NCBI GenBank assembly: GCA_029779845.1 | Contig: JAKOZT010000021.1 | Span: 1 to 44,580, forward strand | Length of the DNA: 44,580 nucleotides | DNA from: Pseudomonadota bacterium | GTDB lineage: Bacteria; Pseudomonadota; Gammaproteobacteria; Burkholderiales; Burkholderiaceae_C | Direction of reading: 5' to 3' | In this document: positions 7,337-16,846 of the stretch, in pieces | How positions within the stretch are numbered: position 1 is the first letter of the stretch | Layout of the letters: every line of letters starts with the position of its first letter | The notes under the pieces: generated by a model | The model's database searches: none | What the model saw: only the letters and a program-made list of their open reading frames with translations | What the model was told of the DNA's origin: nothing | Position numbers and translations under genes: made by a program

Positions 7337-9859
7337 ATGCACGCACCCCCGGAAGCCGCCGCGCCGGCGCGCACGCCCCCCGGCTGGCCGCAGCGCCTGT
7401 TTCGCCGCTGGTGGCGGCGCCAGTCGCCGGCGCGCCAGGACCGCTACGCCACGCTCGGGCCGCTGGTGTCGGTGCTGCTGTTCCTGGCGGCGATCATTTC
7501 CGCGTTCTGGTACCTGCGCAACGAGGAACTGGAGCGCGAGCAGGCCGCGGTGCAGCGCGACACCGAGATCGCCCAGCAGCAGATCCGCCTGCGCCTGATC
7601 GAGAACCAGGAACAGCTGGTGCGCATCGCGCGCGAGATCGGCACGCGCGCGATCGACCAGGAAGAGTTTCTCGGCCAGGCCGCCTCGTTCACGCGCGAGC
7701 GGCCGGAGATCGCCGCGCTGACCTGGATCGGCGCGAACCGCGCGCGCCGCGCCAGCTACTCGGCCACCACCTTCGCCGCCGAGACCGGCGCGCAGCCCGA
7801 GCGCCCCGGCGCGCCGCGCCCGACCGAGCCCGATGCCGCCTTCGAAGCGGCGCGCGAACTGCGCCAGCCGGTGTACTCGCGGCCCTTCACCGACGCCGCC
7901 GGCAGCGCCGTCTTCCAGGTGCAGGTGCCGCTGATCGACCGCGCCGCCTTCGCCGGCGTGCTGGTGGCCGAGTATTCGGTGGAGAGCCTGGTGCGCTACT
8001 TCGTGCCGGCCGAGGTGTCGAACCGCCACGCCATCGCGCTGCTCGACGCCGAGGACCGCGTGCTCGCCAGCACGGTCACGCTGGCCGGCGTGCAGCGCGC
8101 GCAGATCGTGCACGACGTGCCGCTGGCGCCGGCCGGCAACGGCCTGTTCCTGCGCGGACAGGGGCGGCGCACCTCGATCGGCCTGATCTCCAACACGCTG
8201 TTCTGGATGGTGGCCGCGCTGTCGGTGCTGACCGTCTGGATGCTGCTGGGCACCTGGCGCCACATGCGGCGCCGCCTGCAGATGCAGAACGCGCTGGTCA
8301 GCGAGACCAACTTCCGCCGCGCGATGGAGAACTCCATGCTGACCGGCATGCGCGCGATGGACCAGGAAGGCCGCATCACCTACGTCAACCCGGCGTTCTG
8401 CGCGATGACGGGCTTCCTCGAGTCGGAGCTGATCGGCCGCCGCCCGCCCTTCCCCTACTGGCCGCCCGACCGCTACGAGGAGAACGCGCGGCTGCTGCAG
8501 CAGGAGCTGCAGGGGCGCAGCCCGGCCGGCGGCATCGAGGTGAAGGTGATGCGCAAGGACGGCTCGACCTTCGACGCGCGCATGTACGTCTCGCCGCTGA
8601 TCGACCCGAAGGGCCAGCAAAGCGGCTGGATGACCTCGATGACCAACATCACCGAGGCCAAGCGCATCCGCGACCAGCTCTCCGCCTCGCACGAGCGCTT
8701 CACCACCGTGCTGGAGGGGCTGGACGCGGCGGTGTCGGTGCTGTCGGTGCAGCAATCCGAACTGCTGTTCGCGAACCGCTCGTACCGCCTGTGGTTCGGC
8801 GCCGACGCGCGCGGCCACGCGCTGCTGGCCGGCGGCGAGAGCGCGCCTTTCGAGACCAGCGAATTCGGCGACACCATCGAATCGCTCGGCGGCCTGCCCA
8901 CCGCCGAGCTGACCGAGGCCACGTCGGATTCGCGCGAGGTCTTCCTCGAGCCGCTGCAGAAGTGGTTCGACGTGCGCACGCGCTACCTGCAATGGACCGA
9001 CGGGCGCCTCGCGCAGATGCTGATCGCCACCGACATCAGCGCGCGCCGCCACGCCGAGAACCTGGCCGCGCACCAGGCCGAGAAGGCGCAGGTGACGAGC
9101 CGGCTGGTGACGATGGGCGAGATGGCCTCGTCGGTGGCGCACGAGCTGAACCAGCCGCTGACGGCGATCACCAACTACTGCAACGGCATGGTCAGCCGCG
9201 TGCGCGGCGACCAGATCGCCAAGGACGACCTGATCGCGGCCCTGGAAAAAACCGCGCGCCAGGCGCAGCGCGCCGGGCAGATCATCCACCGCATCCGCGC
9301 CTTCGTGAAGCGCAGCGAGCCGCAGCGCCAGCCCTCGCAGGCGCGCGACATCGTCGAGGACGCGGTGGAGCTCGCCGGCATCGAGCTGCGCCGGCGCAAC
9401 GTGGCGCTGTCGACCTACGTCGCGCAGCGATTGCCGACGCTGATGGTCGACCCGATCCTGATCGAGCAGGTGGTGCTCAACCTGATCAAGAACGCCGCCG
9501 AGGCGATCGACAACGCGGGGCTGCCGCCGAAGCGCCGCATCATCGAGCTGCGCGTGGTGCCGCGCCACACGCCCGAGGAAGGCGGCGTGATCGAGTTCAC
9601 GGTCACCGATTCCGGCCCGGGCCTGAAGGACGAGGTGATCGGGCGACTGTACGAGGCTTTCTTCTCGACCAAGACCGACGGCCTGGGCATCGGCCTGTCG
9701 CTGTGCCGCTCGATCATCGAGAGCCATCGCGGCCGGATCAAGGCGCAGAACCTCTACAATGGAGAGACCGTCACGGGCTGCCGTTTCTCCTTCACGCTGC
9801 CGGTCGACATCACGCGCAGCGACGCCCACCCGACCTCCCAACCGACTGCCGTTTCATGA
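7337..9859 (+). CDS. Membrane PAS-domain sensor histidine kinase
   Basis: 840 residues. Domains: TM1 at about 40-60; an extracytoplasmic sensor region of about 230 residues; TM2 at about 290-312; a PAS domain (about 330-450, ITYVNPAFCAMTGF and KDGSTFDARMYVSPL); a second, weaker PAS-like segment (about 460-580); a HisKA domain with the phospho-acceptor H602 in SSVAHELNQPLTAI; and a HATPase domain with N box LIKNAAEAI, G1 VTDSGPGL, F FSTK and G2 GLGIGLSL. The start at 7337 is chosen because the segment upstream is low-quality Arg-rich sequence; no Shine-Dalgarno precedes it. It overlaps the regulator gene by 4 bases (ATGA), so the two form a cognate pair. Next to the PDH operon, a role in sensing redox or carbon state is plausible but not shown. 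The signal is unknown. Confidence 0.9.
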   Translation: MHAPPEAAAPARTPPGWPQRLFRRWWRRQSPARQDRYATLGPLVSVLLFLAAIISAFWYLRNEELEREQAAVQRDTEIAQQQIRLRLIENQEQLVRIAREIGTRAIDQEEFLGQAASFTRERPEIAALTWIGANRARRASYSATTFAAETGAQPERPGAPRPTEPDAAFEAARELRQPVYSRPFTDAAGSAVFQVQVPLIDRAAFAGVLVAEYSVESLVRYFVPAEVSNRHAIALLDAEDRVLASTVTLAGVQRAQIVHDVPLAPAGNGLFLRGQGRRTSIGLISNTLFWMVAALSVLTVWMLLGTWRHMRRRLQMQNALVSETNFRRAMENSMLTGMRAMDQEGRITYVNPAFCAMTGFLESELIGRRPPFPYWPPDRYEENARLLQQELQGRSPAGGIEVKVMRKDGSTFDARMYVSPLIDPKGQQSGWMTSMTNITEAKRIRDQLSASHERFTTVLEGLDAAVSVLSVQQSELLFANRSYRLWFGADARGHALLAGGESAPFETSEFGDTIESLGGLPTAELTEATSDSREVFLEPLQKWFDVRTRYLQWTDGRLAQMLIATDISARRHAENLAAHQAEKAQVTSRLVTMGEMASSVAHELNQPLTAITNYCNGMVSRVRGDQIAKDDLIAALEKTARQAQRAGQIIHRIRAFVKRSEPQRQPSQARDIVEDAVELAGIELRRRNVALSTYVAQRLPTLMVDPILIEQVVLNLIKNAAEAIDNAGLPPKRRIIELRVVPRHTPEEGGVIEFTVTDSGPGLKDEVIGRLYEAFFSTKTDGLGIGLSLCRSIIESHRGRIKAQNLYNGETVTGCRFSFTLPVDITRSDAHPTSQPTAVS

Positions 9860-10482
9860 GCCTGATCCCCAAGAAAGGCACCGTCTACGTCGTCGACGAC
9901 GACGAGGCCGTGCGCGATTCGCTGCAGTGGCTGCTCGAGGGCAAGGACTACCGCGTCAAGTGCTTCGACTCGGCCGAGTCGTTCCTGTCGCGCTTCGATC
10001 CGCGCGAGGTGGCCTGCCTGATCGCCGACATCCGCATGGACGGCATGAGCGGCCTCGAGCTGCAGGACCGCCTGATGGAGCGCAAGAGCCCGCTGCCCAT
10101 CGTCTTCATCACCGGCCACGGCGATGTGCCGATGGCGGTGACGACGATGAAGAAGGGCGCGATGGACTTCATCGAGAAGCCCTTCAAGGAAGAGGAACTG
10201 CTGTCGCTGGTCGAGCGCATGCTCGACCAGGCGCGCGCCGCCTTCAGCCAGCACCAGGAAGCCGCCAGCCGCGACGCGCTGCTGTCGCGCCTGACCACGC
10301 GCGAGGCGCAGGTGCTCGAGCGCATCGTCGCCGGGCGGCTGAACAAGCAGATCGCCGACGACCTGGGCATCAGCATCAAGACGGTGGAGGCGCACCGCGC
10401 CAACATCATGGAAAAGCTCAACGCCAACACCGTGGCCGACCTGCTGAAGATCGCGCTCGGCGCGCAGGCCGCCAAGGCCTGA
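9856..10482 (+). CDS. FixJ-family response regulator (REC plus LuxR-type HTH)
   Basis: 208 residues. The receiver domain spans 1-125 with the acidic cluster VVDDDEAVR, phospho-acceptor D58 in IADIRMDG, the switch Thr in FITGHGD and the conserved Lys in IEKPF. The output domain (about 140-205) is a LuxR/GerE helix-turn-helix ([15 protein letters not shown] ... [19 protein letters not shown]). It follows the kinase with an ATGA overlap and is the expected DNA-binding partner. A terminator-like hairpin follows 18 bases after its stop, so the two-component pair is a two-gene unit. Targets are unknown; the divergent aceE promoter is the nearest candidate. Confidence 0.93.
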   Translation: MSLIPKKGTVYVVDDDEAVRDSLQWLLEGKDYRVKCFDSAESFLSRFDPREVACLIADIRMDGMSGLELQDRLMERKSPLPIVFITGHGDVPMAVTTMKKGAMDFIEKPFKEEELLSLVERMLDQARAAFSQHQEAASRDALLSRLTTREAQVLERIVAGRLNKQIADDLGISIKTVEAHRANIMEKLNANTVADLLKIALGAQAAKA

Positions 10483-10500
10483 GCGTTGCCCACCCACCCG

Positions 10501-10529
10501 AGGCCGCTGCGAAGCGGCCTTTGTTCTTT
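10501..10529 (+). terminator. Rho-independent terminator after the response regulator
   Basis: An 8-bp stem AGGCCGCT (10501-10508), loop GCGA, AGCGGCCT (10513-10520) is followed by TTGTTCTTT. It separates the two-component genes from folD. Confidence 0.8.
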
Positions 10530-10546
10530 CAAGAGGACTGTTTCCC

Positions 10547-11395
10547 ATGACCGCCCAGTTGATCGACGGCAATGCCCTGGCGAAGAAGACGCGCGAAGAG
10601 GTCGCCGCGCGCGTCGCCGCGCTGGTCAGGCGCGGCCGGCGGCCGGGGCTGGCCGTCATCCTCGTCGGCGACAACCCGGCCTCGCAGGTGTACGTGAAGC
10701 ACAAGGTGGCCGACTGCGAGAGCGTGGGCATGCATTCGGTGCTCGACCGCCACCCGGCCGACCTGCCCGAGGCGGAGCTGCTGGCGCGCATCCGCGCGCT
10801 GAACGCCGACCCGGCCATCGACGGCATCCTGGTGCAGCTGCCGCTGCCGCCGCACATCGACGCGAACAAGGTGATCGAGACCATCTCCCCGGCGAAGGAC
10901 GTCGACGGCTTCCACGTCGCCAGCGCCGGCGCGCTGATGATCGGCCGCCCCGGCTTCAAGGCCTGCACGCCCTACGGCTGCATGAAGATGCTCGAAGCGA
11001 TAGCCTGCGATCCGAAGGGCAAGCACGCGGTGGTGATCGGCCGCAGCAACATCGTCGGCAAGCCGATGGCGCTGATGCTGCTGCAGGCCAACGCGACGGT
11101 GACCGTGTGCCACAGCGCCACGCCCGACCTCGCTGCCCACACGCGGCAGGCCGACATCGTGGTCGCCGCGGTCGGCAAGCGCAACGTCCTGACCGCCGGC
11201 ATGGTCAAGCCCGGTGCGGTGATCATCGACGTCGGCATGAACCGCAACGAGGCAGGCAGACTGTGCGGCGACGTCGACTTCGACGGCGTGCGCGAAGTGG
11301 CCGGCTGGATCACCCCGGTGCCCGGCGGCGTCGGCCCGATGACGCGCGCCATGCTGCTGGTCAACACCCTCGAAGCCGCCGAACGCGCGGCCTGA
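10547..11395 (+). CDS. folD: Methylenetetrahydrofolate dehydrogenase / methenyltetrahydrofolate cyclohydrolase
   Basis: 282 residues, full family length. This cytosolic bifunctional enzyme interconverts 5,10-methylene-THF, methenyl-THF and 10-formyl-THF. The catalytic lysine K53 lies in YVKHK. The signature [10 protein letters not shown] is in the N-terminal domain, the nucleotide-binding [11 protein letters not shown] follows, and [12 protein letters not shown] is near the C-terminus. An AGAGGA ribosome site precedes the ATG. The M3 peptidase gene starts 10 bases after the stop, so both are probably co-transcribed. The pairing is common in Burkholderiales and need not be functional. Confidence 0.97.
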   Translation: MTAQLIDGNALAKKTREEVAARVAALVRRGRRPGLAVILVGDNPASQVYVKHKVADCESVGMHSVLDRHPADLPEAELLARIRALNADPAIDGILVQLPLPPHIDANKVIETISPAKDVDGFHVASAGALMIGRPGFKACTPYGCMKMLEAIACDPKGKHAVVIGRSNIVGKPMALMLLQANATVTVCHSATPDLAAHTRQADIVVAAVGKRNVLTAGMVKPGAVIIDVGMNRNEAGRLCGDVDFDGVREVAGWITPVPGGVGPMTRAMLLVNTLEAAERAA

Positions 11396-11405
11396 CACCA
11401 CGCCC

Positions 11406-13490
11406 ATGGACAACAACCCGCTGCTCTCGCTCGACGCGCTGCCCGCCTGGGACCGCATCCGCCCCGAACACGTCAAGCCGGCGGTCGACGCGCTGCTGGC
11501 GCAGGCCGACGCGGCGCTCGAACAGGCGGTGAGCGCCGCGACGCCGGCCGACTACGACGCGCTCTCGGCCGTGCTCGACGTGGCCACCGAGCGCCTCGGC
11601 CGCGCGTGGGGCGCGGTGCGCCACCTCAACGCGGTGATGGACACGCCCGAGCTGCGCGCCGCCTACGGCGAGAACCTGCCGCGCATCACCGAGTTCCACA
11701 CCCGGCTGGGCGCCGACGAGCGGCTCTACGCCAAGTACAAGGCCATCCTCGCCGCGCCTGCGGCGGCATCGCTGAGCCCGGCGCGGCGCAAGGCGCTGGA
11801 AAACGCGGTGCGCGACTTCGTGCTCTCCGGCGCCGAGCTGCGCGGCGAGGCGAAGCAGCGCTTCACGCAGATCCAGGAGCGCCAGGCCGAGCTGTCGCGC
11901 GCTTTCTCCGAGCATGTGCTGGACGCCACCGACGGCTTCGCCTACTACGCCGGCGAAGCCGAACTCGACGGCGTGCCGGCCGACGTGGTGCAGGCCGCGC
12001 GCGCCGCCGCGCAGGCCGAGGGCCTGGAAGGCCACAAGCTGACCCTGCACTTCCCGAGCTACTTCCCGGTGATGCAGAACGCGCGCAGCCGGCCCTTGCG
12101 CGAGAAGCTCTACCGCGCCTACGTGACGCGCGCCAGCGAGCTGGGCCCGGCCGCGCTCGACAACGGCCCGCTGATGCGCGAGATGCTCGCGCTGCGCCAG
12201 GAAGAGGCGCAGCTGCTCGGCAAGGCGAACTTCGCCGAGGTGTCGCTGGTCGCGAAGATGGCCGAGTCGCCGCAGCAGGTGATCGCCTTCCTGCGCGACC
12301 TCGCCGCGCGCGCCCGCCCCGGTGCCGAGCGCGACCTCGCCGAGCTGCGCGCCTTCGCGCGCGACGAGCTGGGCATAGACGACCTGCAGGCCTGGGACAT
12401 GCCCTTCGCCAGCGAGCGCCTGAAGGAGAAGCGCTACGCCTTCAGCGACCAGGAGATCAAGCCTTACTTCGTGCAGGAGCGGGTGCTCGACGGCCTGTTC
12501 CGCATCGTCGAGACGCTGTTCGAGGTGCGCATCCGCCCCGACGACGCGCCGGTATGGCACCCGAGCGTGCGCTTCTTCCGCATCGAGCGGCCGGCGGCGA
12601 GCGGCGATGCGCCGGCCGAACTGATCGGCCAGTTCTACCTCGACCCGCACGCGCGCCCCGGCAAGCGCCCCGGTGCCTGGATGGACGGCACGCGCGAGCG
12701 CTGGCTGCGCCCGGGCCGGCAGTTGCAGACGCCGGTGGCGCACCTGGTGTGCAACTTCGCGCCGCCGCTGGACGGCCGGCCCGCGCTGCTGACGCACGAC
12801 GACGTGCAGACGCTCTTCCACGAGTTCGGCCACGGCCTGCACCACCTGCTGACGCGCGTCGACGACCTGGGCGTCTCGGGCATCTCCGGCGTCGAGTGGG
12901 ACGCGGTCGAGCTGCCCAGCCAGTTCATGGAGAACCTGTGCTGGGAATGGGAGGTGCTGCAGCGCCTGAGCGGCCACGTCGACAGCGGCGAGCCGCTGCC
13001 GCGCGCCCTCTTCGAGCGCATGCTCGCGGCGAAGAACTTCCACAGCGGATTGCAGACGCTGCGCCAGGTGGAGTTCGCGCTGATCGACATGCGGCTGCAC
13101 GCCGAGCCGGGCAGCCAGGCGCGCATCGCCGAGGTGGCCGCCGAGGTGCGCGCCGAGGCGGCGGTGCTGACTACGCCGCCCTTCAACCGCTTCCTGCACA
13201 GCTTCTCGCACATCTTCGCGGGCGGCTACGCGGCCGGCTACTACAGCTACAAGTGGGCCGAGGTGCTGTCGGCCGACGCCTGGAGCGCCTTCGAGGAAGC
13301 CGCCGCCAGCGGCAGCGTGCTGGACGTGCCCACCGGACGGCGCTACCGGCAAAGCGTGCTGGAAGCCGGCGGCAGCCGCGGCGCGATGGACAGCTTCAAG
13401 GCCTTCCGCGGCCGCGAGCCGCGCATCGACGCGCTGCTGCGCCACCAGGGGCTGAGCGGCGATCACGGCGGGCCGCCGGCCGCAGCGTGA
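11406..13490 (+). CDS. prlC: M3 family oligopeptidase (oligopeptidase A type)
   Basis: 694 residues, close to E. coli PrlC/OpdA (680). This cytosolic zinc endopeptidase degrades short peptides, including signal-peptide remnants. The zinc motif HEFGH is at 472-476 (LFHEFGHGLHHLL), and the third-ligand region is SGISGVEWDAVELPSQFMEN, with the glutamate shortly after HEXXH as in thimet-type peptidases. The C-terminal FAGGYAAGYYSYKWAEVLS is a family hallmark. No strong Shine-Dalgarno is visible before the ATG, so translation may rely on folD just upstream. Dipeptidyl carboxypeptidase is an alternative within M3, but the length and N-terminus favour oligopeptidase A. Confidence 0.93.
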   Translation: MDNNPLLSLDALPAWDRIRPEHVKPAVDALLAQADAALEQAVSAATPADYDALSAVLDVATERLGRAWGAVRHLNAVMDTPELRAAYGENLPRITEFHTRLGADERLYAKYKAILAAPAAASLSPARRKALENAVRDFVLSGAELRGEAKQRFTQIQERQAELSRAFSEHVLDATDGFAYYAGEAELDGVPADVVQAARAAAQAEGLEGHKLTLHFPSYFPVMQNARSRPLREKLYRAYVTRASELGPAALDNGPLMREMLALRQEEAQLLGKANFAEVSLVAKMAESPQQVIAFLRDLAARARPGAERDLAELRAFARDELGIDDLQAWDMPFASERLKEKRYAFSDQEIKPYFVQERVLDGLFRIVETLFEVRIRPDDAPVWHPSVRFFRIERPAASGDAPAELIGQFYLDPHARPGKRPGAWMDGTRERWLRPGRQLQTPVAHLVCNFAPPLDGRPALLTHDDVQTLFHEFGHGLHHLLTRVDDLGVSGISGVEWDAVELPSQFMENLCWEWEVLQRLSGHVDSGEPLPRALFERMLAAKNFHSGLQTLRQVEFALIDMRLHAEPGSQARIAEVAAEVRAEAAVLTTPPFNRFLHSFSHIFAGGYAAGYYSYKWAEVLSADAWSAFEEAAASGSVLDVPTGRRYRQSVLEAGGSRGAMDSFKAFRGREPRIDALLRHQGLSGDHGGPPAAA

Positions 13491-13570
13491 GCAATTGCCC
13501 ACGCCGGCGCTCGGGCGCCGGCGGCCGGCTCGCTACCATTGCCCTTGCGCACCCTGCGCCGGAGCCGACC

Positions 13571-14197
13571 ATGACCGCCTCGATTGCCTCCCTCCGCATC
13601 TGCCGCCTGATGTTCGGCGCGGCGGCGCTCGCGCTCGCGCTGCCGGCCTCGGCGCTGTACAAGGTGGTCGGCCCCGACGGCAAGGTCACCTACACCGATC
13701 GCCCGCCCGCGCCCGCCGCCGGGCGCGTCAGCCCGGTCAACTCGCGCACCGGCACGGCCGAGCCCGACGCGGTGCTGCCGCTCGAACTGCGCCAGGCCGC
13801 CAGCCGCTTCCCGGTGACGCTGTACACGCAGACCAGCGGCTGCGAGCCCTGCGACGATGCGCGCGCGCTGCTGCGCAAGCGCGGCATTCCGTTCAGCGAA
13901 CGCCAGGTGAGCAGCGCCGAGGACGGCGAGGCGCTGCAGAAGCTCAGCGGCGGCCGCGAGACGCCGCTGCTGACGATCGGCGCACAGCAGCTCAAGGGCC
14001 TGCAGCCCGAGACCTGGAACAACTACCTCGACCTGGCCGGCTACCCGCGCGAATCGCGCCTGCCGCCGGGCTACGCCTTCGCGGCGCCGCGCCCGCTGGT
14101 GGAGCGCCCCGCCGCGCCGGCCTCGGCGCCGGCACCGGCGCCGCGCCCGGCCGACGAACTGCCGCCCCCGCCGCCGCCCGGCTCGATCAGGTTCTGA
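13571..14197 (+). CDS. Secreted DUF4124-glutaredoxin domain protein
   Basis: 208 residues. A Sec signal peptide (about 1-28, hydrophobic MFGAAALALALPASA) precedes a DUF4124 segment (LYKVVGPDGKVTYTDRPP). A glutaredoxin-like fold follows (about 76-150) with the CxxC pair in SGCEPCDDA and the cis-Pro region ETPLLTIG. The tail is rich in Pro and Ala (PAAPASAPAPAPRP ... PPPPPPG), probably a flexible wall-spanning or linker segment. A periplasmic thiol-redox role is likely. Its last 11 bases overlap the end of the convergent MFS gene. Substrate unknown. Confidence 0.85.
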   Translation: MTASIASLRICRLMFGAAALALALPASALYKVVGPDGKVTYTDRPPAPAAGRVSPVNSRTGTAEPDAVLPLELRQAASRFPVTLYTQTSGCEPCDDARALLRKRGIPFSERQVSSAEDGEALQKLSGGRETPLLTIGAQQLKGLQPETWNNYLDLAGYPRESRLPPGYAFAAPRPLVERPAAPASAPAPAPRPADELPPPPPPGSIRF

Positions 14198-15398
14198 TCG
14201 CCGCCCTTGTCGCGACCACATGGCGCGCCGGCAGCGCGCCGGCGCCGACCACCACGCCCATCAGCCAGAACAGCGCCGAGGCGCCGACCAGCGCGCCGAG
14301 CGCGCCGAACAGCAGCGGCATCACCGCGCTGGAGAAGTTGATCGTCATCGAGCGCAGTGCGATCGCCTCGCCGTGGCGATCGGGCGGCGTCAGCTGGTGC
14401 AGCGTCGCCATGATCATCGGCTGCACCGCGCCGAGCGCGAGGCCCAGCGCGGCGGCCAGCGCCGCCATCGCCAGCGGCGCGTGCGCCCACGGATAGAGCA
14501 CGAACACGCCGGCCGTCCACAGCATGCAGCCGGCCAGCACCTGCCCTTCGCGCAGGTGCTGCGCCACCAGCGGGATGGCCAGCCGCACCGCCGCCACTGC
14601 GAGCGCGAATACGCCCAGCACCAGCCCGATCGCCGAGGCCGAGAAGCCGCGTTCGTGGCCCAGCACCGGCACCAGGAAGGCATGCACGTCCCAGCTCGAC
14701 GAGAGCAGCCAGTTCACCGCCAGCAGCCGGCGCAGTCCCGGCGTGCGCAGCAGGTCGCGGGCGCGCGGCGCGGCGGCGTCCCTGGTGCGCGGCCGCGGCG
14801 CTTCCTTCGGCACGCGCCGCGCCCAGGCCAGCGCGCCCAGCGGCAACACGAGCAGCGCGGCGTAGGCGGCGCGGAAGCCGCCCAGGTCGATCAGCGCGCC
14901 GGCCAGCACCGGGCCGATCACGTTGGCCAGCGCCGGCGCGAGGCCGAGCCAGCTGAACACGCGCTTGAGCGCGGTGGTGTCGACGGCGTGGCGGCCGGCG
15001 GTGCGCTGGATCGCGATCAGCCCGACGTTGGCGCCCGCGCCGACCAGCATCGCCGCCGCGCACATCGCCGGGAAGGTGAAGCGCGGCAGCCAGGTGACGG
15101 CCAGCGCGATGAAGGCGCCGAGCATCGTCAGCACCACCGCGATGCGCATCGGATGGTGGTAGCCGCGCCGGTCGGCGAGCCGGCCGGCGGCCAGGGCGAG
15201 CGCGATCGGCGCGGCGGCGAACAGCCCCATCAGCACGCCCACCACCCAGGCCGCGTGGCCCTCGCGCAGCGCCTGCAGGGGAGCGGCCATGCGCACGCCG
15301 GTCATGCAGGCGTGCAGGCAGATCTGACCGACGATCAGCGCGGCGAGGATGCGGCCCAGGCCCGCACCGCCGGCCGCGTCAGGCGGCGTCTTCGGCAT
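14187..15398 (-). CDS. MFS transporter
   Basis: 403 residues from the ATG at 15398, 12 predicted membrane segments. The loop between helices 2 and 3 carries a typical MFS motif (AAGRLADRRGYHHP). The first helix is ILAALIVGQICLHACMTGV. The start lies inside the last codons of rmuC (20-base overlap) with GAGG directly before the ATG; an in-frame extension to 15449 adds a charged leader without similarity. The substrate cannot be read from the sequence; a drug or metabolite efflux role is the default for this group. It is co-transcribed with rmuC and convergent with the glutaredoxin-domain gene. Confidence 0.88.
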   Translation of the reverse strand: MPKTPPDAAGGAGLGRILAALIVGQICLHACMTGVRMAAPLQALREGHAAWVVGVLMGLFAAAPIALALAAGRLADRRGYHHPMRIAVVLTMLGAFIALAVTWLPRFTFPAMCAAAMLVGAGANVGLIAIQRTAGRHAVDTTALKRVFSWLGLAPALANVIGPVLAGALIDLGGFRAAYAALLVLPLGALAWARRVPKEAPRPRTRDAAAPRARDLLRTPGLRRLLAVNWLLSSSWDVHAFLVPVLGHERGFSASAIGLVLGVFALAVAAVRLAIPLVAQHLREGQVLAGCMLWTAGVFVLYPWAHAPLAMAALAAALGLALGAVQPMIMATLHQLTPPDRHGEAIALRSMTINFSSAVMPLLFGALGALVGASALFWLMGVVVGAGALPARHVVATRAAIRT

Positions 15399-16761
15399 CC
15401 TCGTCGGCGGCTTCCAGTCCGGGCAGCAGCGCCTGGGCGCGCTGTTCACCCACGGCCTCGACGGTCTTCAAGCGGCGCGCCATCGCTCGGCTGCGCACCT
15501 CGGCGGCGTCGATGGTGTTGGAGGCCTCTTCGAGCTTCTTCTTGGTCTTGGCCAGCACGTCGCCGAACTTGGCGAACTCGGTCTTCACCGCGCCCAGCAC
15601 CTCCCACACCTCGGCGCTGCGCTTTTCCAGCGCCAGCGTGCGAAAGCCCATCTGCAGGCTGTTCAGCGTGGCCAGCAGCGTGGTCGGGCCGGTGAGCATC
15701 ACGCGAAACTCGCGCTGCAAGGCTTCGGAGAGGCCCGGCCGGCGCAGCGCCTCGGCGTACAGGCCCTCGGTGGGCACGAACAGGATCGCGAACTCGGTGG
15801 TGTGCGGCGGGGCGACGTACTTCTCGCGGATCGTGCGCGCTTCGAGCTTGAGGCGCGTCTCGATCGCGCGGCCGGCCGCTTCGGCGCCGGCCATGTCGGC
15901 GCGCTCCTGCGCGTCGAGCAGGCGCTCGTAGTCCTCGCGCGGGAACTTGGCGTCGATCGGCAGCCACAGCGGCACGCCGTCGGCGCGCTGGCCCGGCAGC
16001 CGCACCGCGAACTCGACGCGCGCGCCGCTGCCCGGCACGGTCTCGACGTTCACCTCGTACTGCCCGGCGGTGAACACCTGCTCGAGCAGGCCGGCGAGCT
16101 GCACCTCGCCGAACACGCCGCGCGTCTTCACGTTGGTCAGCACGCGGTTGAGCGAGCCGACGTCCTTCGCCAGGCCCTGCATCTCGCCCAGGCCCTTGTG
16201 CACCTGGTCGAGCCGGTCGGCCACCTGCTTGAAGCTCTCGCCCAGGCGCTGTTCGAGCGTGGCGTGCAGCTTCTCGTCGACGGTGGCGCGCATCTGCTCG
16301 AGCTTCTTCTCGTTGTCGGCCTGGATCGCCTGCAGGCGCTGCTCGACGCTCACCCGCACCGTCGCCACCTGCTCGCCGAAGGCATCGGCGAAGCGCTTCA
16401 GCGCGGCGTCCTGCGCGTCGCGCGAAGCCTGCGACTGCTGCGCCAGCGAGCTCGTCGCCTGCTGGAGCGACTGCGCCACCATCTGCTGCATCGCCGCGAG
16501 CTGGGTGCGGAAGGAGTCGATCTGCTCGTTCTGCGTGCGCGCCACGTCGCCCTGCCGCGCCAGCAGCGTCTGCTGGAACAGCGCGAGCGCCTGGCTGAGC
16601 TCCTGGCGCGTGCCGCGCGCGCTGTCCTGCACCTCGTTGCGCACCTCGCGCAGGCCGCCCTGGTGCTCGTCGGCGCGCGGGCGCAGCACGACCAGCAGCA
16701 GCAGGATCAGCACGTTCAGCGCGGCCAGCGCCACCAGCAGCCAGGTCATCCATTCGGGCAT
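15379..16761 (-). CDS. rmuC: DNA recombination protein RmuC homologue
   Basis: 460 residues. An N-terminal membrane anchor (MTWLLVALAALNVLILLLLV, about 5-25) is followed by a long coiled coil rich in Gln and Glu (about 40-220). The RmuC domain (about 240-430) is related to restriction-endonuclease folds and contains VPLWLPIDAKFPREDYERLL and EFAILFVPTEGLYAEAL. The family limits recombination at short inverted repeats in E. coli; the molecular activity is still poorly known. The start is an ATG 85 bases from the divergent oxidoreductase operon. Confidence 0.93.
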   Translation of the reverse strand: MPEWMTWLLVALAALNVLILLLLVVLRPRADEHQGGLREVRNEVQDSARGTRQELSQALALFQQTLLARQGDVARTQNEQIDSFRTQLAAMQQMVAQSLQQATSSLAQQSQASRDAQDAALKRFADAFGEQVATVRVSVEQRLQAIQADNEKKLEQMRATVDEKLHATLEQRLGESFKQVADRLDQVHKGLGEMQGLAKDVGSLNRVLTNVKTRGVFGEVQLAGLLEQVFTAGQYEVNVETVPGSGARVEFAVRLPGQRADGVPLWLPIDAKFPREDYERLLDAQERADMAGAEAAGRAIETRLKLEARTIREKYVAPPHTTEFAILFVPTEGLYAEALRRPGLSEALQREFRVMLTGPTTLLATLNSLQMGFRTLALEKRSAEVWEVLGAVKTEFAKFGDVLAKTKKKLEEASNTIDAAEVRSRAMARRLKTVEAVGEQRAQALLPGLEAADEDAEDAA

Positions 16762-16846
16762 GGCGCGATTGTGACAGCGGCGCCCTGCAAGAAAGCCCGC
16801 GCAGCGCTATCGTGCGCAACGCACAACCACAAGGAGACAGCCCACC

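Noticed and set aside
7168..7374. N-terminal extension of aceE to 7374.
   Set aside because: The extra 69 residues have no similarity to E1 and cross the promoter; the ATG at 7167 has a good ribosome site.
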